Shown piece by piece: positions 38,390 to 46,890 of a stretch of DNA of 64,000 bases (position 1 is the stretch's first letter; each line of letters begins with the position of its first letter). The DNA is from Novispirillum itersonii (GTDB taxonomy: Bacteria > Pseudomonadota > Alphaproteobacteria > Rhodospirillales > Rhodospirillaceae). The notes under the pieces were generated by a model. It was not told the origin of the DNA. It worked only from the letters and a program-made list of their open reading frames with translations, and ran no database searches. Both the position numbers and the translations under genes were made by a program. Where the stretch lies: NCBI RefSeq assembly GCF_014205675.1, contig NZ_JACIIX010000001.1, forward strand, positions 358,989-422,988. Direction: 5' to 3'.

Positions 38390-40246
38390 TTACTGGCAGG
38401 CGAGGCATTCCTCGTAATCGGTGCGGCCTTCCCCGCCCGCCGACGCAGCAGTCAGCGGACCGGCGGCCGCCCCCGGCAGCAGATCGGCCAGACCATCAGG
38501 CACCTCGCGGTTGGCGACCACCTCGGCGCGCTGGATCGACTTCGAGCGGCAGTAGTACAGGCTCTTCACGCCCTTCTTCCACGCCTGATAGTGGATCTGG
38601 TGCAGATCACGCTTATGGACGTTGGCAGGCAGGAAGATGTTCAGCGACTGCGCCTGATCAATCAGCGGCGCACGGTCGGCGGCATGTTCGATCACCCAGC
38701 GCTGATCGAGTTCGAAGGCGGTCTTGAACACGTCCTTCTCGTCCGGCGTCAGGCAGTCGAGATGCTGGACCGACCCTTCGTTGACGGTGATCGAGGTCCA
38801 GACGTCTTCGGTGTTGCGGCCCTTCGACTCCAGCAGCTTTTCCAGCGCCCGGTTGCGGACGAGGAAGCTGCCCGACAGGGTTTTATGGGTGAAGGCATTG
38901 GCGGCAATCGGCTCAATCCCCGGGCTGGAGCCGCCGCAGATGATCGAGATCGACGCGGTCGGCGCAATCGCGGTCTTGTTGGAGAACCGTTCCATGATGC
39001 CGTAATCGGCAGCATCCGGGCACGGCCCGCGTTCCATCGCCAGCGCGCGGGAAGCCGCATCCGCCTGCACCTTGATGTGCTTGAACATGGTGCGGTTCCA
39101 CACCTTGGCCATCACCGACTCGAAGGGGATCATGTTGTTCTGAAGGAACGAATGGAAGCCCATCACCCCCAGCCCGACGGAGCGTTCCCGGGCGGCGGAA
39201 TACTTGGCGCGGGCCATCTCATCCGGGGCGCGGTCGATAAAGTCCTGAAGGACGTTATCAAGGAAGCGCATCACATCGGGGATGAACCGCGGCTCATCCT
39301 TCCATTCCATATAGGTCTCGAGATTCAGCGACGACAGGCAGCACACGGCGGTGCGGTCGTTGCCCAGATGGTCCCGCCCGGTCGGCAGGGTGATCTCGGC
39401 ACACAGGTTGGAGGTCTTGACGCTCAGGCCCGCCAGCTTCTGATGTTCCGGCAGGGCACGGTTCACGGTGTCGGAATAAATGATGTACGGCTCGCCGGTC
39501 TCGATCCGGGCCAGCAGGATGCGGATCCACAGCGACCGCGCCTTGATCCGGCGCATGATGCTGCCATCCTTGGGGGAGATCAGCGCCCAGTCCTCATCCG
39601 CTTCCACCGCCCGCATGAAGGCATCGGTGACCAGAATGCCGTGGTGCAGGTTGGGCGTCTTGCGGTTGGGGTCACCGCCGGTCGGGCGGCGCAGCTCGAC
39701 GAATTCCTCGATCTCCGGATGGGTCACCGGCAGGTAAACCGCCGCCGATCCCCGGCGCAGCGACCCCTGCGAGATCGCCAGCGTCAGGCTGTCCATCACC
39801 CGGATGAACGGCACCACGCCGGAGGTCTTCCCGACCGCGCCGACCTTTTCCCCGATGGAGCGCAGGTTGCCCCAGTAGCTGCCGATGCCGCCGCCCTTGG
39901 CCGCCAGCCAGACGTTTTCCGTCCACAGATCGACGATTCCGCCAAGGGAGTCGTCGGCTTCATTCAGGAAGCAGGAAATCGGCAGGCCACGGGTGGAACC
40001 GCCGTTGGACAGCACCGGAGTCGCCGGCATGAACCACAGGCGGGAAATATAGTCATACAGCCGCTGGGCATGGGCATCGTCATCGCCATAGGCGCTGGCA
40101 ACACGGGCAAACAGGTCCTGATAGGTTTCTTCCGGCAGCAGGTAGCGGTCCTGTAGCACCGCCTTGCCAAAAGCGGTCAGCAGATCGCTGCGGGAATGAT
40201 CGACATGAACCTGCGGATGCTTGGTGACCTGCACGACGTTCAGCAC
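38390..40246 (-). CDS. nrdA: Ribonucleotide reductase class Ia, alpha subunit (short form)
   Basis: 618 residues from the GTG at 40246 (VLNVVQVTKHPQVHVDHSRS). AAGGAG sits 10 nt upstream. Longer in-frame starts read through Arg/Pro-rich sequence unlike the family. Active-site residues are present: PISCFL, SNLCAEI (N, C, E of the radical site), AVCCLSS, the Tyr pair near SLYYCRSKS and the C-terminal CLAC swinging dithiol. There is no N-terminal ATP-cone, so overall dATP inhibition through that site is not expected. It is preceded by a long control region with an NrdR-like box. Confidence 0.92.
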   Translation of the reverse strand: MLNVVQVTKHPQVHVDHSRSDLLTAFGKAVLQDRYLLPEETYQDLFARVASAYGDDDAHAQRLYDYISRLWFMPATPVLSNGGSTRGLPISCFLNEADDSLGGIVDLWTENVWLAAKGGGIGSYWGNLRSIGEKVGAVGKTSGVVPFIRVMDSLTLAISQGSLRRGSAAVYLPVTHPEIEEFVELRRPTGGDPNRKTPNLHHGILVTDAFMRAVEADEDWALISPKDGSIMRRIKARSLWIRILLARIETGEPYIIYSDTVNRALPEHQKLAGLSVKTSNLCAEITLPTGRDHLGNDRTAVCCLSSLNLETYMEWKDEPRFIPDVMRFLDNVLQDFIDRAPDEMARAKYSAARERSVGLGVMGFHSFLQNNMIPFESVMAKVWNRTMFKHIKVQADAASRALAMERGPCPDAADYGIMERFSNKTAIAPTASISIICGGSSPGIEPIAANAFTHKTLSGSFLVRNRALEKLLESKGRNTEDVWTSITVNEGSVQHLDCLTPDEKDVFKTAFELDQRWVIEHAADRAPLIDQAQSLNIFLPANVHKRDLHQIHYQAWKKGVKSLYYCRSKSIQRAEVVANREVPDGLADLLPGAAAGPLTAASAGGEGRTDYEECLACQ

Positions 40247-40565
40247 GGCTCTTTTGCTCCTTGAGGGCCGCCCCGCCACAAGGGGGGAGTGCGGGTGGCC
40301 GGACATCCTGATAACCCATACCGGCAGGGCCCGGCCCGCCCGGACATCCTGCCTCTCTTCAAAAATCTGGTCCACGCCCGGACATCCGCCGGGCTTCCGG
40401 CAGCGCACCGGATACCCCGGCCCCGACTGCTCTGGCACCCGACGGCCTTGCCACCCAGCCGGTTTACCCCGTCCGTTCCGGACTTGGGCCATGGCCGGGG
40501 CAGGTCTGCCCGAAGTTGGTACACACATGAAACCGCGTCCATCACGCAGCCACAGGCACACCAAG

Positions 40566-40587
40566 ACCCCGGAGACGCCTCCGGGGT
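40566..40587 (-). promoter_or_regulatory. Hairpin in the nrdA leader
   Basis: Perfect 9-bp stem ACCCCGGAG/CTCCGGGGT with a 4-base loop. On the nrdA strand the next bases (CTTGGTGTG) lack a U-run, so it is more likely an mRNA 5' structure than a terminator. It lies about 15 bases after the predicted -10 element. Confidence 0.4.
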
Positions 40588-40596
40588 GGGAGGCAC

Positions 40597-40631
40597 ACCC
40601 TACTCCTGTTTGAACCTACGTCAATATCTAG
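40597..40631 (-). promoter_or_regulatory. Candidate nrdA promoter with an overlapping NrdR-like box
   Basis: On the minus strand TTGACG (40619-40624), 16-bp spacer, TAGGGT (40597-40602). Overlapping the -35, CAATATCTAG (40622-40631) matches the NrdR core CwATATATwG at 9 of 10 positions. A weaker half-match, AAAGATATTT at 40715-40724, lies about 93 bp away. NrdR represses nrd genes in most bacteria; the role here is inference. Confidence 0.5.
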
Positions 40632-40646
40632 TTATGGGCCCCGGTA

Positions 40647-40734
40647 TTTTCCACAGAGACCCCCTACCTGTTGACACCGGCAGGCCAGCAAAAAAGCGGT
40701 TTCCCTTGCCGGGGAAAGATATTTCTGTGGATAA
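40647..40734. promoter_or_regulatory. Two DnaA boxes upstream of nrdA
   Basis: TTATCCACA on the minus strand at 40726-40734 is the perfect E. coli consensus. TTTTCCACA at 40647-40655 on the plus strand has one mismatch. They lie 20-140 bp upstream of the predicted nrdA promoter. DnaA is a known regulator of nrdAB in E. coli. Two sites are too few for an origin, so transcriptional control is the simpler reading. Confidence 0.55.
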
Positions 40735-41239
40735 CCACCCCCAGACCATGACCGAACATACCATGAACATCCAGTCTTTTCTACCCGCCCCCCCGTACAC
40801 CCCCGCCATGAGCCGCACCGGGTTCCGCTTCAGATTGCTTATGGTTCTTTTTGCTCTCTGGTTTTTACCGCCGAGTCGGTCTGTAATCAGAGTGTCATCT
40901 GACGCACCGCACGTTTATCCCCGTTCCATTCCGCTTCTCCGGGGGCAACCGGACCACAGCCTGTTGCTGAAATTAAGGTTTGCGCCCCAAAGAGCATACG
41001 TTTGCAAAAAGTCACCGGCCGGGTGCAATTTAACTTGATCTCAGGCGCACGGAGTGCGTACCATTTTCTCTGTCACCACGGCCCGGACGCCCCTGCCCGC
41101 CATCCTTTCCAGCCCGTGTTTCCGCCCGGAAAAAATGGCCCAGACCAAGCGCCCGCAAGAGGCACCCGCTCACAGACCTGCCCGCACACCGGTTCCGGTC
41201 CAGTCCCCATCACCCATCTCGCTCCCGGGGGATCCCATC

Positions 41240-41542
41240 ATGGCTCAAGTCATCTATCCGCAGCAGTTCTGGCCCGCCGCCCCGCAGACCGCGCCCGTGG
41301 GGACCCAGATGGGCTTCAATGACCTGACCGGGACCATGGAATCCGCCTCCGCCTCCGGGGTTCTGGCCTTGCAGTCGGCCTCGGCCTCCCTCAGCGAACT
41401 GGAAACCTCCGGCGGCGAGGTCTGCGCCCATGCCGAAACGCTGGAAGATCTGGCCCTGCTGCTGGACCGCCAGATGCAGACGCTGATTGACCGGACCCGC
41501 ACCTTCACCACCGCCCTGCGCGGCGAACTGCCCCACGCCTGA
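41240..41542 (+). CDS. Small hypothetical protein, helical
   Basis: 100 residues from MAQVIYPQQFWPAAPQTAPV; GGGGGA lies ahead of the ATG at 41240. The frame can extend upstream, but that part is Pro/Arg-rich. After a Pro-rich start, residues 25-95 look alpha-helical, with many Ala/Ser/Leu and two acidic stretches (SELETSGGEVCAHAETLEDL). No recognised family. It precedes the EAL-domain gene by 232 bp on the same strand; a functional link is possible but unproven. Confidence 0.5.
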   Translation: MAQVIYPQQFWPAAPQTAPVGTQMGFNDLTGTMESASASGVLALQSASASLSELETSGGEVCAHAETLEDLALLLDRQMQTLIDRTRTFTTALRGELPHA

Positions 41543-41560
41543 CCCGGCCTGTCCCCGTCC

Positions 41561-41602
41561 GCCATTCCTCTCCTGCCATTCCTCTCTGGCCATTTCTCTC
41601 CG
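41561..41602. repeat. Three tandem 14-bp repeats
   Basis: GCCATTCCTCTCCT, GCCATTCCTCTCTG, GCCATTTCTCTCCG directly adjacent, starting 18 bp after the small gene's stop codon. Two or three substitutions separate the units. No pairing or known site is apparent. Confidence 0.65.
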
Positions 41603-41774
41603 GTTGGTAAACAGCCGGGAAGTGTAACCGGAGTTTCACTGGCTGACTCCTGCTGCCCCCTTTATTGCATGACCGGCCCGGTGTGCCGCTGCGGTGATGC
41701 ATCAGGCGGGCAGATATCAGGGCAGTCTGCATCCGGCCCACGGGTGCGGACAGCGGGAAGAGGCGGACAGACTT

Positions 41775-44255
41775 ATGGGCGGGTGGACCACGGGCATACG
41801 CGGACGGCTTTGGCTGGCGTTCCTGAGTGTGTCGGCGATGACCGTGGTGGCAACCGGTATCGCCTGGTATGCCTTCAGCGCCAGCACCGCCTCGCTTTAC
41901 CGGCTGATTGACCGTCAGGTCCCGGAAATCCTACAGATGACCGACCTGTCGCAGGCCGTGGCGCAGGTGGTCAGCGAAGCCAGCCAGCTTCCCCTGTCCC
42001 AGAACCGCGAGTCCCTGCGGGCCCGCTCCGCTGAGCTGACCCAGCAGCTGATCCGCCTCGATCTCAGCCTTGATTCCGCCCGCACCAGCGGGGCGGCGTC
42101 GGACACCCTGCCGCAGATCTCCGTTCAGGTCCGCGCCTTGCAGGATGGCCTTGATGGCCTGACCATCACCCTCGACGAGGTCCTGCGCCTGCGGCAGCGC
42201 TACGCCACCCAGCTGGAACAGGTCGATGTCCTCAATCAGGAATACCGCCTGCTGATCAGCACGCTGGAACAGGACCGGGGCGGAGCCACCGGCCTGCTGA
42301 CCGAAATGAACCGGGTGATGGTGACCCTCGGGCAGGTTTCGCGGCAGGATAATGAAGGGGAGCTGGACCAGCTGGAACAGCAGTACATGCGCTCCTTCCA
42401 GATTATTGAAGCCATTCTGTCCCGCACCGAGACCGATCCCCTGTACCGGCAGTCCACCCACAGCATTCTGGTCAAGATGCGGGCGGTGTCGGTGGACCGC
42501 GGCGGCCTGTTCGACCTGAAACGGCGGGAGCGCGACTCGCAGGCTCTGGTGGCCCGGAAGCTACAGGATGTGCAGCGGCAGGCCCAGAATCTTGACCGGA
42601 TGGCCCACCGGCAGGTTGAAACCGTCAACACCGGCATCGAAACTGAACGGCGGGCACTGGCCTCCACACTGCTCAACAGCCGCCTTGCCCTTGCTCTGGC
42701 TGCGCTGATCAGCGTGGCGGTGTCGGTGCTGATCGGCTGGCATTACGTCGGCCAGAAAATCGTCGGCCGGGTCCAGACACTGGCCGCCACCATGCGCAGT
42801 ATTGCCGGTGGCGCGCTGGATGCCCCGATTCCGGCCGGGGATGATGACGAACTCGGCGAGATGGGCCGGGCCCTGGTGGTGTTCCGCGATGCCCTCGCCA
42901 GTGTCCGCCATATGGCCACCCACGATGCCCTGACCGGGCTGGCCGGGCGGCGGTTGTGCGAGGAACGCCTGGCCCAGCGCATCACCGCCCTTGCCCCGCA
43001 GGGCCTGCCCTACCCGGTTGAGCAGCCGGACAGCGGTGCCGTCATCACCGTCAGCCTGTCTGGCTTCAAGGATATCAACGACACCTTCGGCCATGCCGTC
43101 GGCGACCGGGTGCTGCGGGCGGTGGCGGACCGGCTGCGCTGGCTGGCCGGGGATGACAGCCGGGTCGGTCGCATGGGGGCTGACGAATTTGCCCTGATCA
43201 TGCCCGGCCTGACCGATGGTGCCGGTCTGCATGATCTTCTGGAAACCGCCCTGCGCACCCTGTCCGCCCCGGTCCCGCTGGAACGGATGGATATCGACCC
43301 GCAGCCGGTGCTGGGAGTCGCCTTCTGGCAGGGGGGACAGGCCGACGCCGCCACTCTGCTGCGCAACAGCGAACTGGCCCTGAAGACCGCCGCCCGGGAC
43401 GCGCAGGGCCGCTATGCGCTGTATCATCCCGACATGGGGGAACAGATCACCCGCCGCCAGATCATCCGGGGCGAACTGCGCTCGGCGCTGGAAAACGAAC
43501 AGTTCGCGCTGGTCTACCAGCCGAAGGTGGACATGCGCAGCGGGCGGATCAGCGGGGCGGAAGCGTTGGTCCGCTGGAATCACCCCCAGCGCGGGCAGAT
43601 CAGCCCGGCGGACTTTATCCCGGTCGCGGAGCGGTCCGGCCTGATCGTCGATCTCGGCAACTGGATCCTGCACGAAGCCTGTAAACAGGCCCGGGTCTGG
43701 CAGGTGCAGGGTGTGCCGCTGCGGATTGCCGTCAACATGAGCCCGGTGCAGGTGCTGCGGCAGGATGTGGTCTCGATGGTGCGCGATGCCCTTGAAGCCA
43801 CCGGGCTGCCGCCGGACCTGCTGGAAATCGAAATCACTGAAGGGGTTCTGGTCACCAACGAAGGGCGGGCGCTGTCCCGCCTTCGGGCCCTGCGGGACAT
43901 GGGGGTCCGGCTGGCGATTGATGACTTCGGCACCGGGTATTCCTCGCTCAGCTACCTGAAGCGCCTGCCGGTGACCTGCCTGAAGATCGACCAGAGCTTC
44001 GTCCGCGATCTGGTCAACAACCCCGAAGATGCCCGCCTCAGCCGGGTGATCATCGGCATGGCCCACGACTTTGATCTGGAAGTGGTGGCCGAAGGCATTG
44101 AGACCGCTGCCCATGCCGAATTCCTGCGCGCCAGCGGCTGCGATTTCGGGCAGGGGTATTATTACTCCCGGCCGGTGTCGCCGTCGGTGATGACATCGCT
44201 GCTGGGGCAGGACCTGCCATGGATGCTACCGCAGGTGATTTCCCGTCGCGCGTGA
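41775..44255 (+). CDS. Membrane-bound GGDEF-EAL protein, predicted c-di-GMP phosphodiesterase
   Basis: 826 residues from MGGWTTGIRGRLWLAFLSVS. Span 1 (about 12-34), a periplasmic helical sensor (about 35-305), span 2 (about 306-328), a HAMP linker, GGDEF (about 395-550) and EAL (about 570-815). The EAL domain has all expected catalytic residues: EALVRW, NMSPVQ, EITEG, DDFGTGYSSL, KIDQSF, EVVAEGIET and GQGYYYSRP. The GGDEF domain is degenerate: VSLSGFKDIND in place of VDLDGFK, LTGLAGRR in place of the LPNR-type motif, and GADEF for GGDEF. It is probably a c-di-GMP-degrading sensor. Confidence 0.9.
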   Translation: MGGWTTGIRGRLWLAFLSVSAMTVVATGIAWYAFSASTASLYRLIDRQVPEILQMTDLSQAVAQVVSEASQLPLSQNRESLRARSAELTQQLIRLDLSLDSARTSGAASDTLPQISVQVRALQDGLDGLTITLDEVLRLRQRYATQLEQVDVLNQEYRLLISTLEQDRGGATGLLTEMNRVMVTLGQVSRQDNEGELDQLEQQYMRSFQIIEAILSRTETDPLYRQSTHSILVKMRAVSVDRGGLFDLKRRERDSQALVARKLQDVQRQAQNLDRMAHRQVETVNTGIETERRALASTLLNSRLALALAALISVAVSVLIGWHYVGQKIVGRVQTLAATMRSIAGGALDAPIPAGDDDELGEMGRALVVFRDALASVRHMATHDALTGLAGRRLCEERLAQRITALAPQGLPYPVEQPDSGAVITVSLSGFKDINDTFGHAVGDRVLRAVADRLRWLAGDDSRVGRMGADEFALIMPGLTDGAGLHDLLETALRTLSAPVPLERMDIDPQPVLGVAFWQGGQADAATLLRNSELALKTAARDAQGRYALYHPDMGEQITRRQIIRGELRSALENEQFALVYQPKVDMRSGRISGAEALVRWNHPQRGQISPADFIPVAERSGLIVDLGNWILHEACKQARVWQVQGVPLRIAVNMSPVQVLRQDVVSMVRDALEATGLPPDLLEIEITEGVLVTNEGRALSRLRALRDMGVRLAIDDFGTGYSSLSYLKRLPVTCLKIDQSFVRDLVNNPEDARLSRVIIGMAHDFDLEVVAEGIETAAHAEFLRASGCDFGQGYYYSRPVSPSVMTSLLGQDLPWMLPQVISRRA

Positions 44256-44445
44256 ATCCCGATTTTAAGAAAAATCTGATACATACGATTTTCCCTGACA
44301 GAGAGCCGTGTTGGCCCGGAATTTCCACACAACCATAGAGGTTCTTTTTCTTTGCTCCCTACGCCGATCCGCGTTATCTAAAAGACTGAGCGTATATGGC
44401 CTGCCCCTCCGGCGCGGAAGAGGCAGTCCACGGGAGTGGGGAAAC

Positions 44446-44919
44446 ATGTTCAACGAGGTCACACCGGTTTTTGATTACAGTGCCGCGGATTCAGACGACG
44501 CCCTGCGGTCCTTCGTGCTGGAGGAACAGGTCGGGCATCTGCTGCGCAAAGCCAACCAGCGGGCCACCGCCATTTTCCAGTCCCAGCCGAGTCTGGGCGA
44601 TATGACCATGCCGCAGTTCCTGACGCTGGTGAAGCTTCAGGAAAAAGGCGAAGTGTCCCAGAATTCCCTGGGCCGTCTGATCGGGATGGATGCCGCCACC
44701 ATGCAGGGGGTGGTGCGCCGCCTGACCGAGCGTGGCTGGATCGTGCGGGAAGCCGATGCCCGCGACCGCCGCCGCGTGCGCCTGACGCTGACGGAGGAGG
44801 GCCGGGGGGCCCTGACCGCCAGCCTTGAGGCCGCCCGCCGCGCCAATGACCAGACGCTGGCCCCGCTGACACCACGGGAACAGCAGACGTTTATGCGGCT
44901 GCTGAAGCGCATTTCGTAA
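44446..44919 (+). CDS. MarR-family transcriptional regulator
   Basis: 157 residues from MFNEVTPVFDYSAADSDDAL at 44446. The winged helix is clear: NSLGRLIGMDAATMQGVVRR (recognition region) and the wing DARDRRRVRLTLTEEGRGAL. Flanking helices provide dimerisation. These proteins usually repress a nearby gene and respond to small aromatic ligands. The closest neighbours are the EAL gene upstream and the TusA-like gene, which converges on it; no clear target is suggested. Confidence 0.85.
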   Translation: MFNEVTPVFDYSAADSDDALRSFVLEEQVGHLLRKANQRATAIFQSQPSLGDMTMPQFLTLVKLQEKGEVSQNSLGRLIGMDAATMQGVVRRLTERGWIVREADARDRRRVRLTLTEEGRGALTASLEAARRANDQTLAPLTPREQQTFMRLLKRIS

Positions 44920-45042
44920 GGCAACGCCCTGAGCGGAGCCAAACACCCGGAGCCGGATCCGCCGGTCCCGGTTATTTCCTTTGTGTAATCCGCGCCGGTC
45001 TGACACCGCCCATCCCCATCCGGATCGGGCGGTGTTTTGCTG

Positions 45043-45306
45043 TCAGGACCGTTCGACCAGAAATTTCAGTCCTTCTCCGGTTTCCTGCACGGTCAGAAGA
45101 CGGAAGCCGTTATCGGCACAGAAGTCCGGCAGATCCCGCCGGGTGGCCGGAGCCGTTGCCCATAGCCACACCTGTGCCCCGGACGGACGGCACAGCAGCT
45201 CGCGCCGCAGCAGAAACAGCGGCAGCGGACAGGCCAGATGCCGGGCATCCAGAAGCTCCGCTTCTGCCGGGGAAACCGCCGATATCACGGTTTTATCACT
45301 CGCCAT
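45043..45306 (-). CDS. TusA/SirA-family sulfur carrier-like protein
   Basis: 87 residues from MASDKTVISAVSPAEAELLD; GAAGAGG lies ahead of the ATG at 45306. The CPxP motif LLDARHLACPLPLFLLRREL is the catalytic cysteine signature of TusA-type sulfur carriers. It is diverged outside this motif (for example WATAPATRRDLPDFCADNGF). It is divergently oriented to a rhodanese gene with 130 bp between, so the two may share control and a sulfur-handling role. Confidence 0.85.
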   Translation of the reverse strand: MASDKTVISAVSPAEAELLDARHLACPLPLFLLRRELLCRPSGAQVWLWATAPATRRDLPDFCADNGFRLLTVQETGEGLKFLVERS

Positions 45307-45436
45307 CGCCTCTTCCGGCTCCCATCGTCTTAGTCCTGCCCGGCCCCGGCGGTGGACCGGGCCCGTCATCCATGTTACGCTGCACCGCAGCAAATGAGCG
45401 GTCCCGCTCATCAGACCTGATCACAGGAGGCCCTGA

Positions 45437-45802
45437 ATGTTTGGTTGGTTTTCCTCCAACGCGACCCAGACGGCCCTGTCGGAACGCGTGCATACTGTGA
45501 CCCCCAAGACCATCATGCAATGGCTGGACGCCGGTGACTGCGTGATTGTTGACGTCCGTGAACCCGGCGAATATGCCGCCGGGCATATTCCGGGCGCGAC
45601 TCTGGTGTCCCTCGGCACCCTGACGCCGGACCGCATTCCGGCGGCACCGGGCAAGAAACTGGTGTTCCATTGCCAGAGTGGCAGCCGCTGCGGTATGGCC
45701 GCCGCCCGCATGATTGAAGCCGGACATACCGGGGACATCTACCGCATGGAAGGCGGCCTGATGTACTGGCGCCAGCAGGGCGGCCAGATCACCCGGGATT
45801 AA
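45437..45802 (+). CDS. Rhodanese-like sulfurtransferase
   Basis: 121 residues with a single rhodanese domain. The conserved VDVREPGEYAAGHIPGAT starts near residue 38 and the active-site loop HCQSGSRC, with the catalytic Cys, is near residue 74. It probably transfers sulfane sulfur or detoxifies sulfide. An AGGAGG sequence precedes the ATG. It diverges from the TusA-like gene. Confidence 0.9.
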   Translation: MFGWFSSNATQTALSERVHTVTPKTIMQWLDAGDCVIVDVREPGEYAAGHIPGATLVSLGTLTPDRIPAAPGKKLVFHCQSGSRCGMAAARMIEAGHTGDIYRMEGGLMYWRQQGGQITRD

Positions 45803-46250
45803 GCCGGTCAGCACCCTCGGCCCCGAGTCGCACCGGCATTCCGGCATACCCGTCCCGGGCGTGAAAAAACTTTTCCGCCCGTTCAAACTGTTGGCCGCCC
45901 CCCTTGTCAAGCCGTTCCCGCCACGGCCATGCTGTGACACCCGCATCACAGTGCCATCAGATTTCCACAGTCTGCCGCCTATCCTGACAGGGTCACCAAG
46001 AACAGACCCGGCCCCGCCAGAACGGCGGCAGGCCACTGGATCAGCGTTCCGTTTCCGATCACCTCCTTCAGGAGGCCTGCTCCCTTCAGAGGGCTTTCCC
46101 CTGAAACGGTCTTATTCCTGAAACAGGGAAGGTCCCCTTCTGCCACAGAGACGCCCTGCGATCCGGCGCCCCTGAGGCCTTTCTCTGTCCCGGCTCCGTC
46201 ATCCCCCCTCCCGCTGGCTGCGTCTTCAACCAGAGTCAGGAGAGTGCGTC
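45803..46250. other. 448-bp intergenic region, nothing recognised
   Basis: Between the rhodanese and Usp-like genes. A CCTGAAAC sequence occurs twice near 46090-46120. No gene, tRNA or terminator stands out and no convincing promoter was found on either strand. Confidence 0.5.
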
Positions 46251-46799
46251 ATGTACGATTGGCCCTTCCGTTTTTCTGCCCCGGACCCATCCCCCGCCGC
46301 CGCCGGTCCCGACCCGGACACCGGCGCGCCACCGGGAAACCGCCGCGCCTTTCTGGTCGTTGTCGACGCCAGCGAGGAATGTGAGGCCGCTATCCGCTTT
46401 GCCGCCCTGCGGGCCCGCAAAACCCGGGGTGTGGTGATTCTTCTGTCGGTCAGTTCGGTCCCTGATTTCCATCACTGGATGTTCGTCGGCTCCCTGATGA
46501 AGGAGGAGCAACGCCTACAGGCCGAAGAGCGCCTGTCGCATTTTTCCGCACTGGTGGAAGCCCTGTCGGGAGAAAAGCCCGAGATCATCATCCGTGACGG
46601 CGACGCGCAGGAGGAGCTGTTACGGGTTCTCGACTCCGATCAGCGGCTGTCGGTTCTGGTGCTGGCCGCCAGCGGCGGCCCTGACGGCCCCGGCCCGCTG
46701 ATCAGCGCCCTGACCGGCAAACACGCCGACCGCCTGCGCCTGCCTGTGACGATTGTTCCCGGCACCCTGACCCCGGAACAGCTGGATACCCTGACCTGA
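46251..46799 (+). CDS. Universal stress protein-like protein
   Basis: 182 residues. A Pro/Ala-rich N-terminal stretch of about 30 residues is followed by a Usp-type alpha/beta domain. The first strand and loop are RRAFLVVVDASEECEAAIRF, and the central part has the helix LMKEEQRLQAEERL. The C-terminal region has LVLAASGG and LRLPVTIVPG, a variant of the ATP-binding Usp signature. A stress-response role is presumed. A SAGGAG-like site (CAGGAGAGTG) precedes the ATG. Confidence 0.75.
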   Translation: MYDWPFRFSAPDPSPAAAGPDPDTGAPPGNRRAFLVVVDASEECEAAIRFAALRARKTRGVVILLSVSSVPDFHHWMFVGSLMKEEQRLQAEERLSHFSALVEALSGEKPEIIIRDGDAQEELLRVLDSDQRLSVLVLAASGGPDGPGPLISALTGKHADRLRLPVTIVPGTLTPEQLDTLT

Positions 46800-46890
46800 C
46801 CGCAGGCCCGCCCCGCCTTCCCCCTTGCCATCCGGCACAGCCATGACAGGATGTGTGCCCACGCAGGAACACCACGGGAGGGTTAAGGGG

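Larger units (their letters stand above)
40247..41239. promoter_or_regulatory. 993-bp gene-free region upstream of nrdA
   Basis: I find no convincing gene; open frames on both strands have no family resemblance. The part near nrdA is GC-rich, with a hairpin. 40600-41060 is less GC-rich and contains the NrdR-like box, two DnaA-box-like sites, and short AT-rich stretches. 41026-41060 has a weak promoter-like TTGATC/TACCAT pair towards the small gene at 41240. Confidence 0.6.

Noticed and set aside
40647-40734. Possible replication origin suggested by DnaA boxes
   Set aside because: Only one perfect and one near-perfect box, no AT-rich unwinding region or typical origin neighbours, and a regulatory explanation for nrdA fits better.
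45803-46250. Small Pro/Arg-rich open frames between the rhodanese and Usp-like genes
   Set aside because: No ribosome-binding site, no conserved pattern; interpreted as non-coding.
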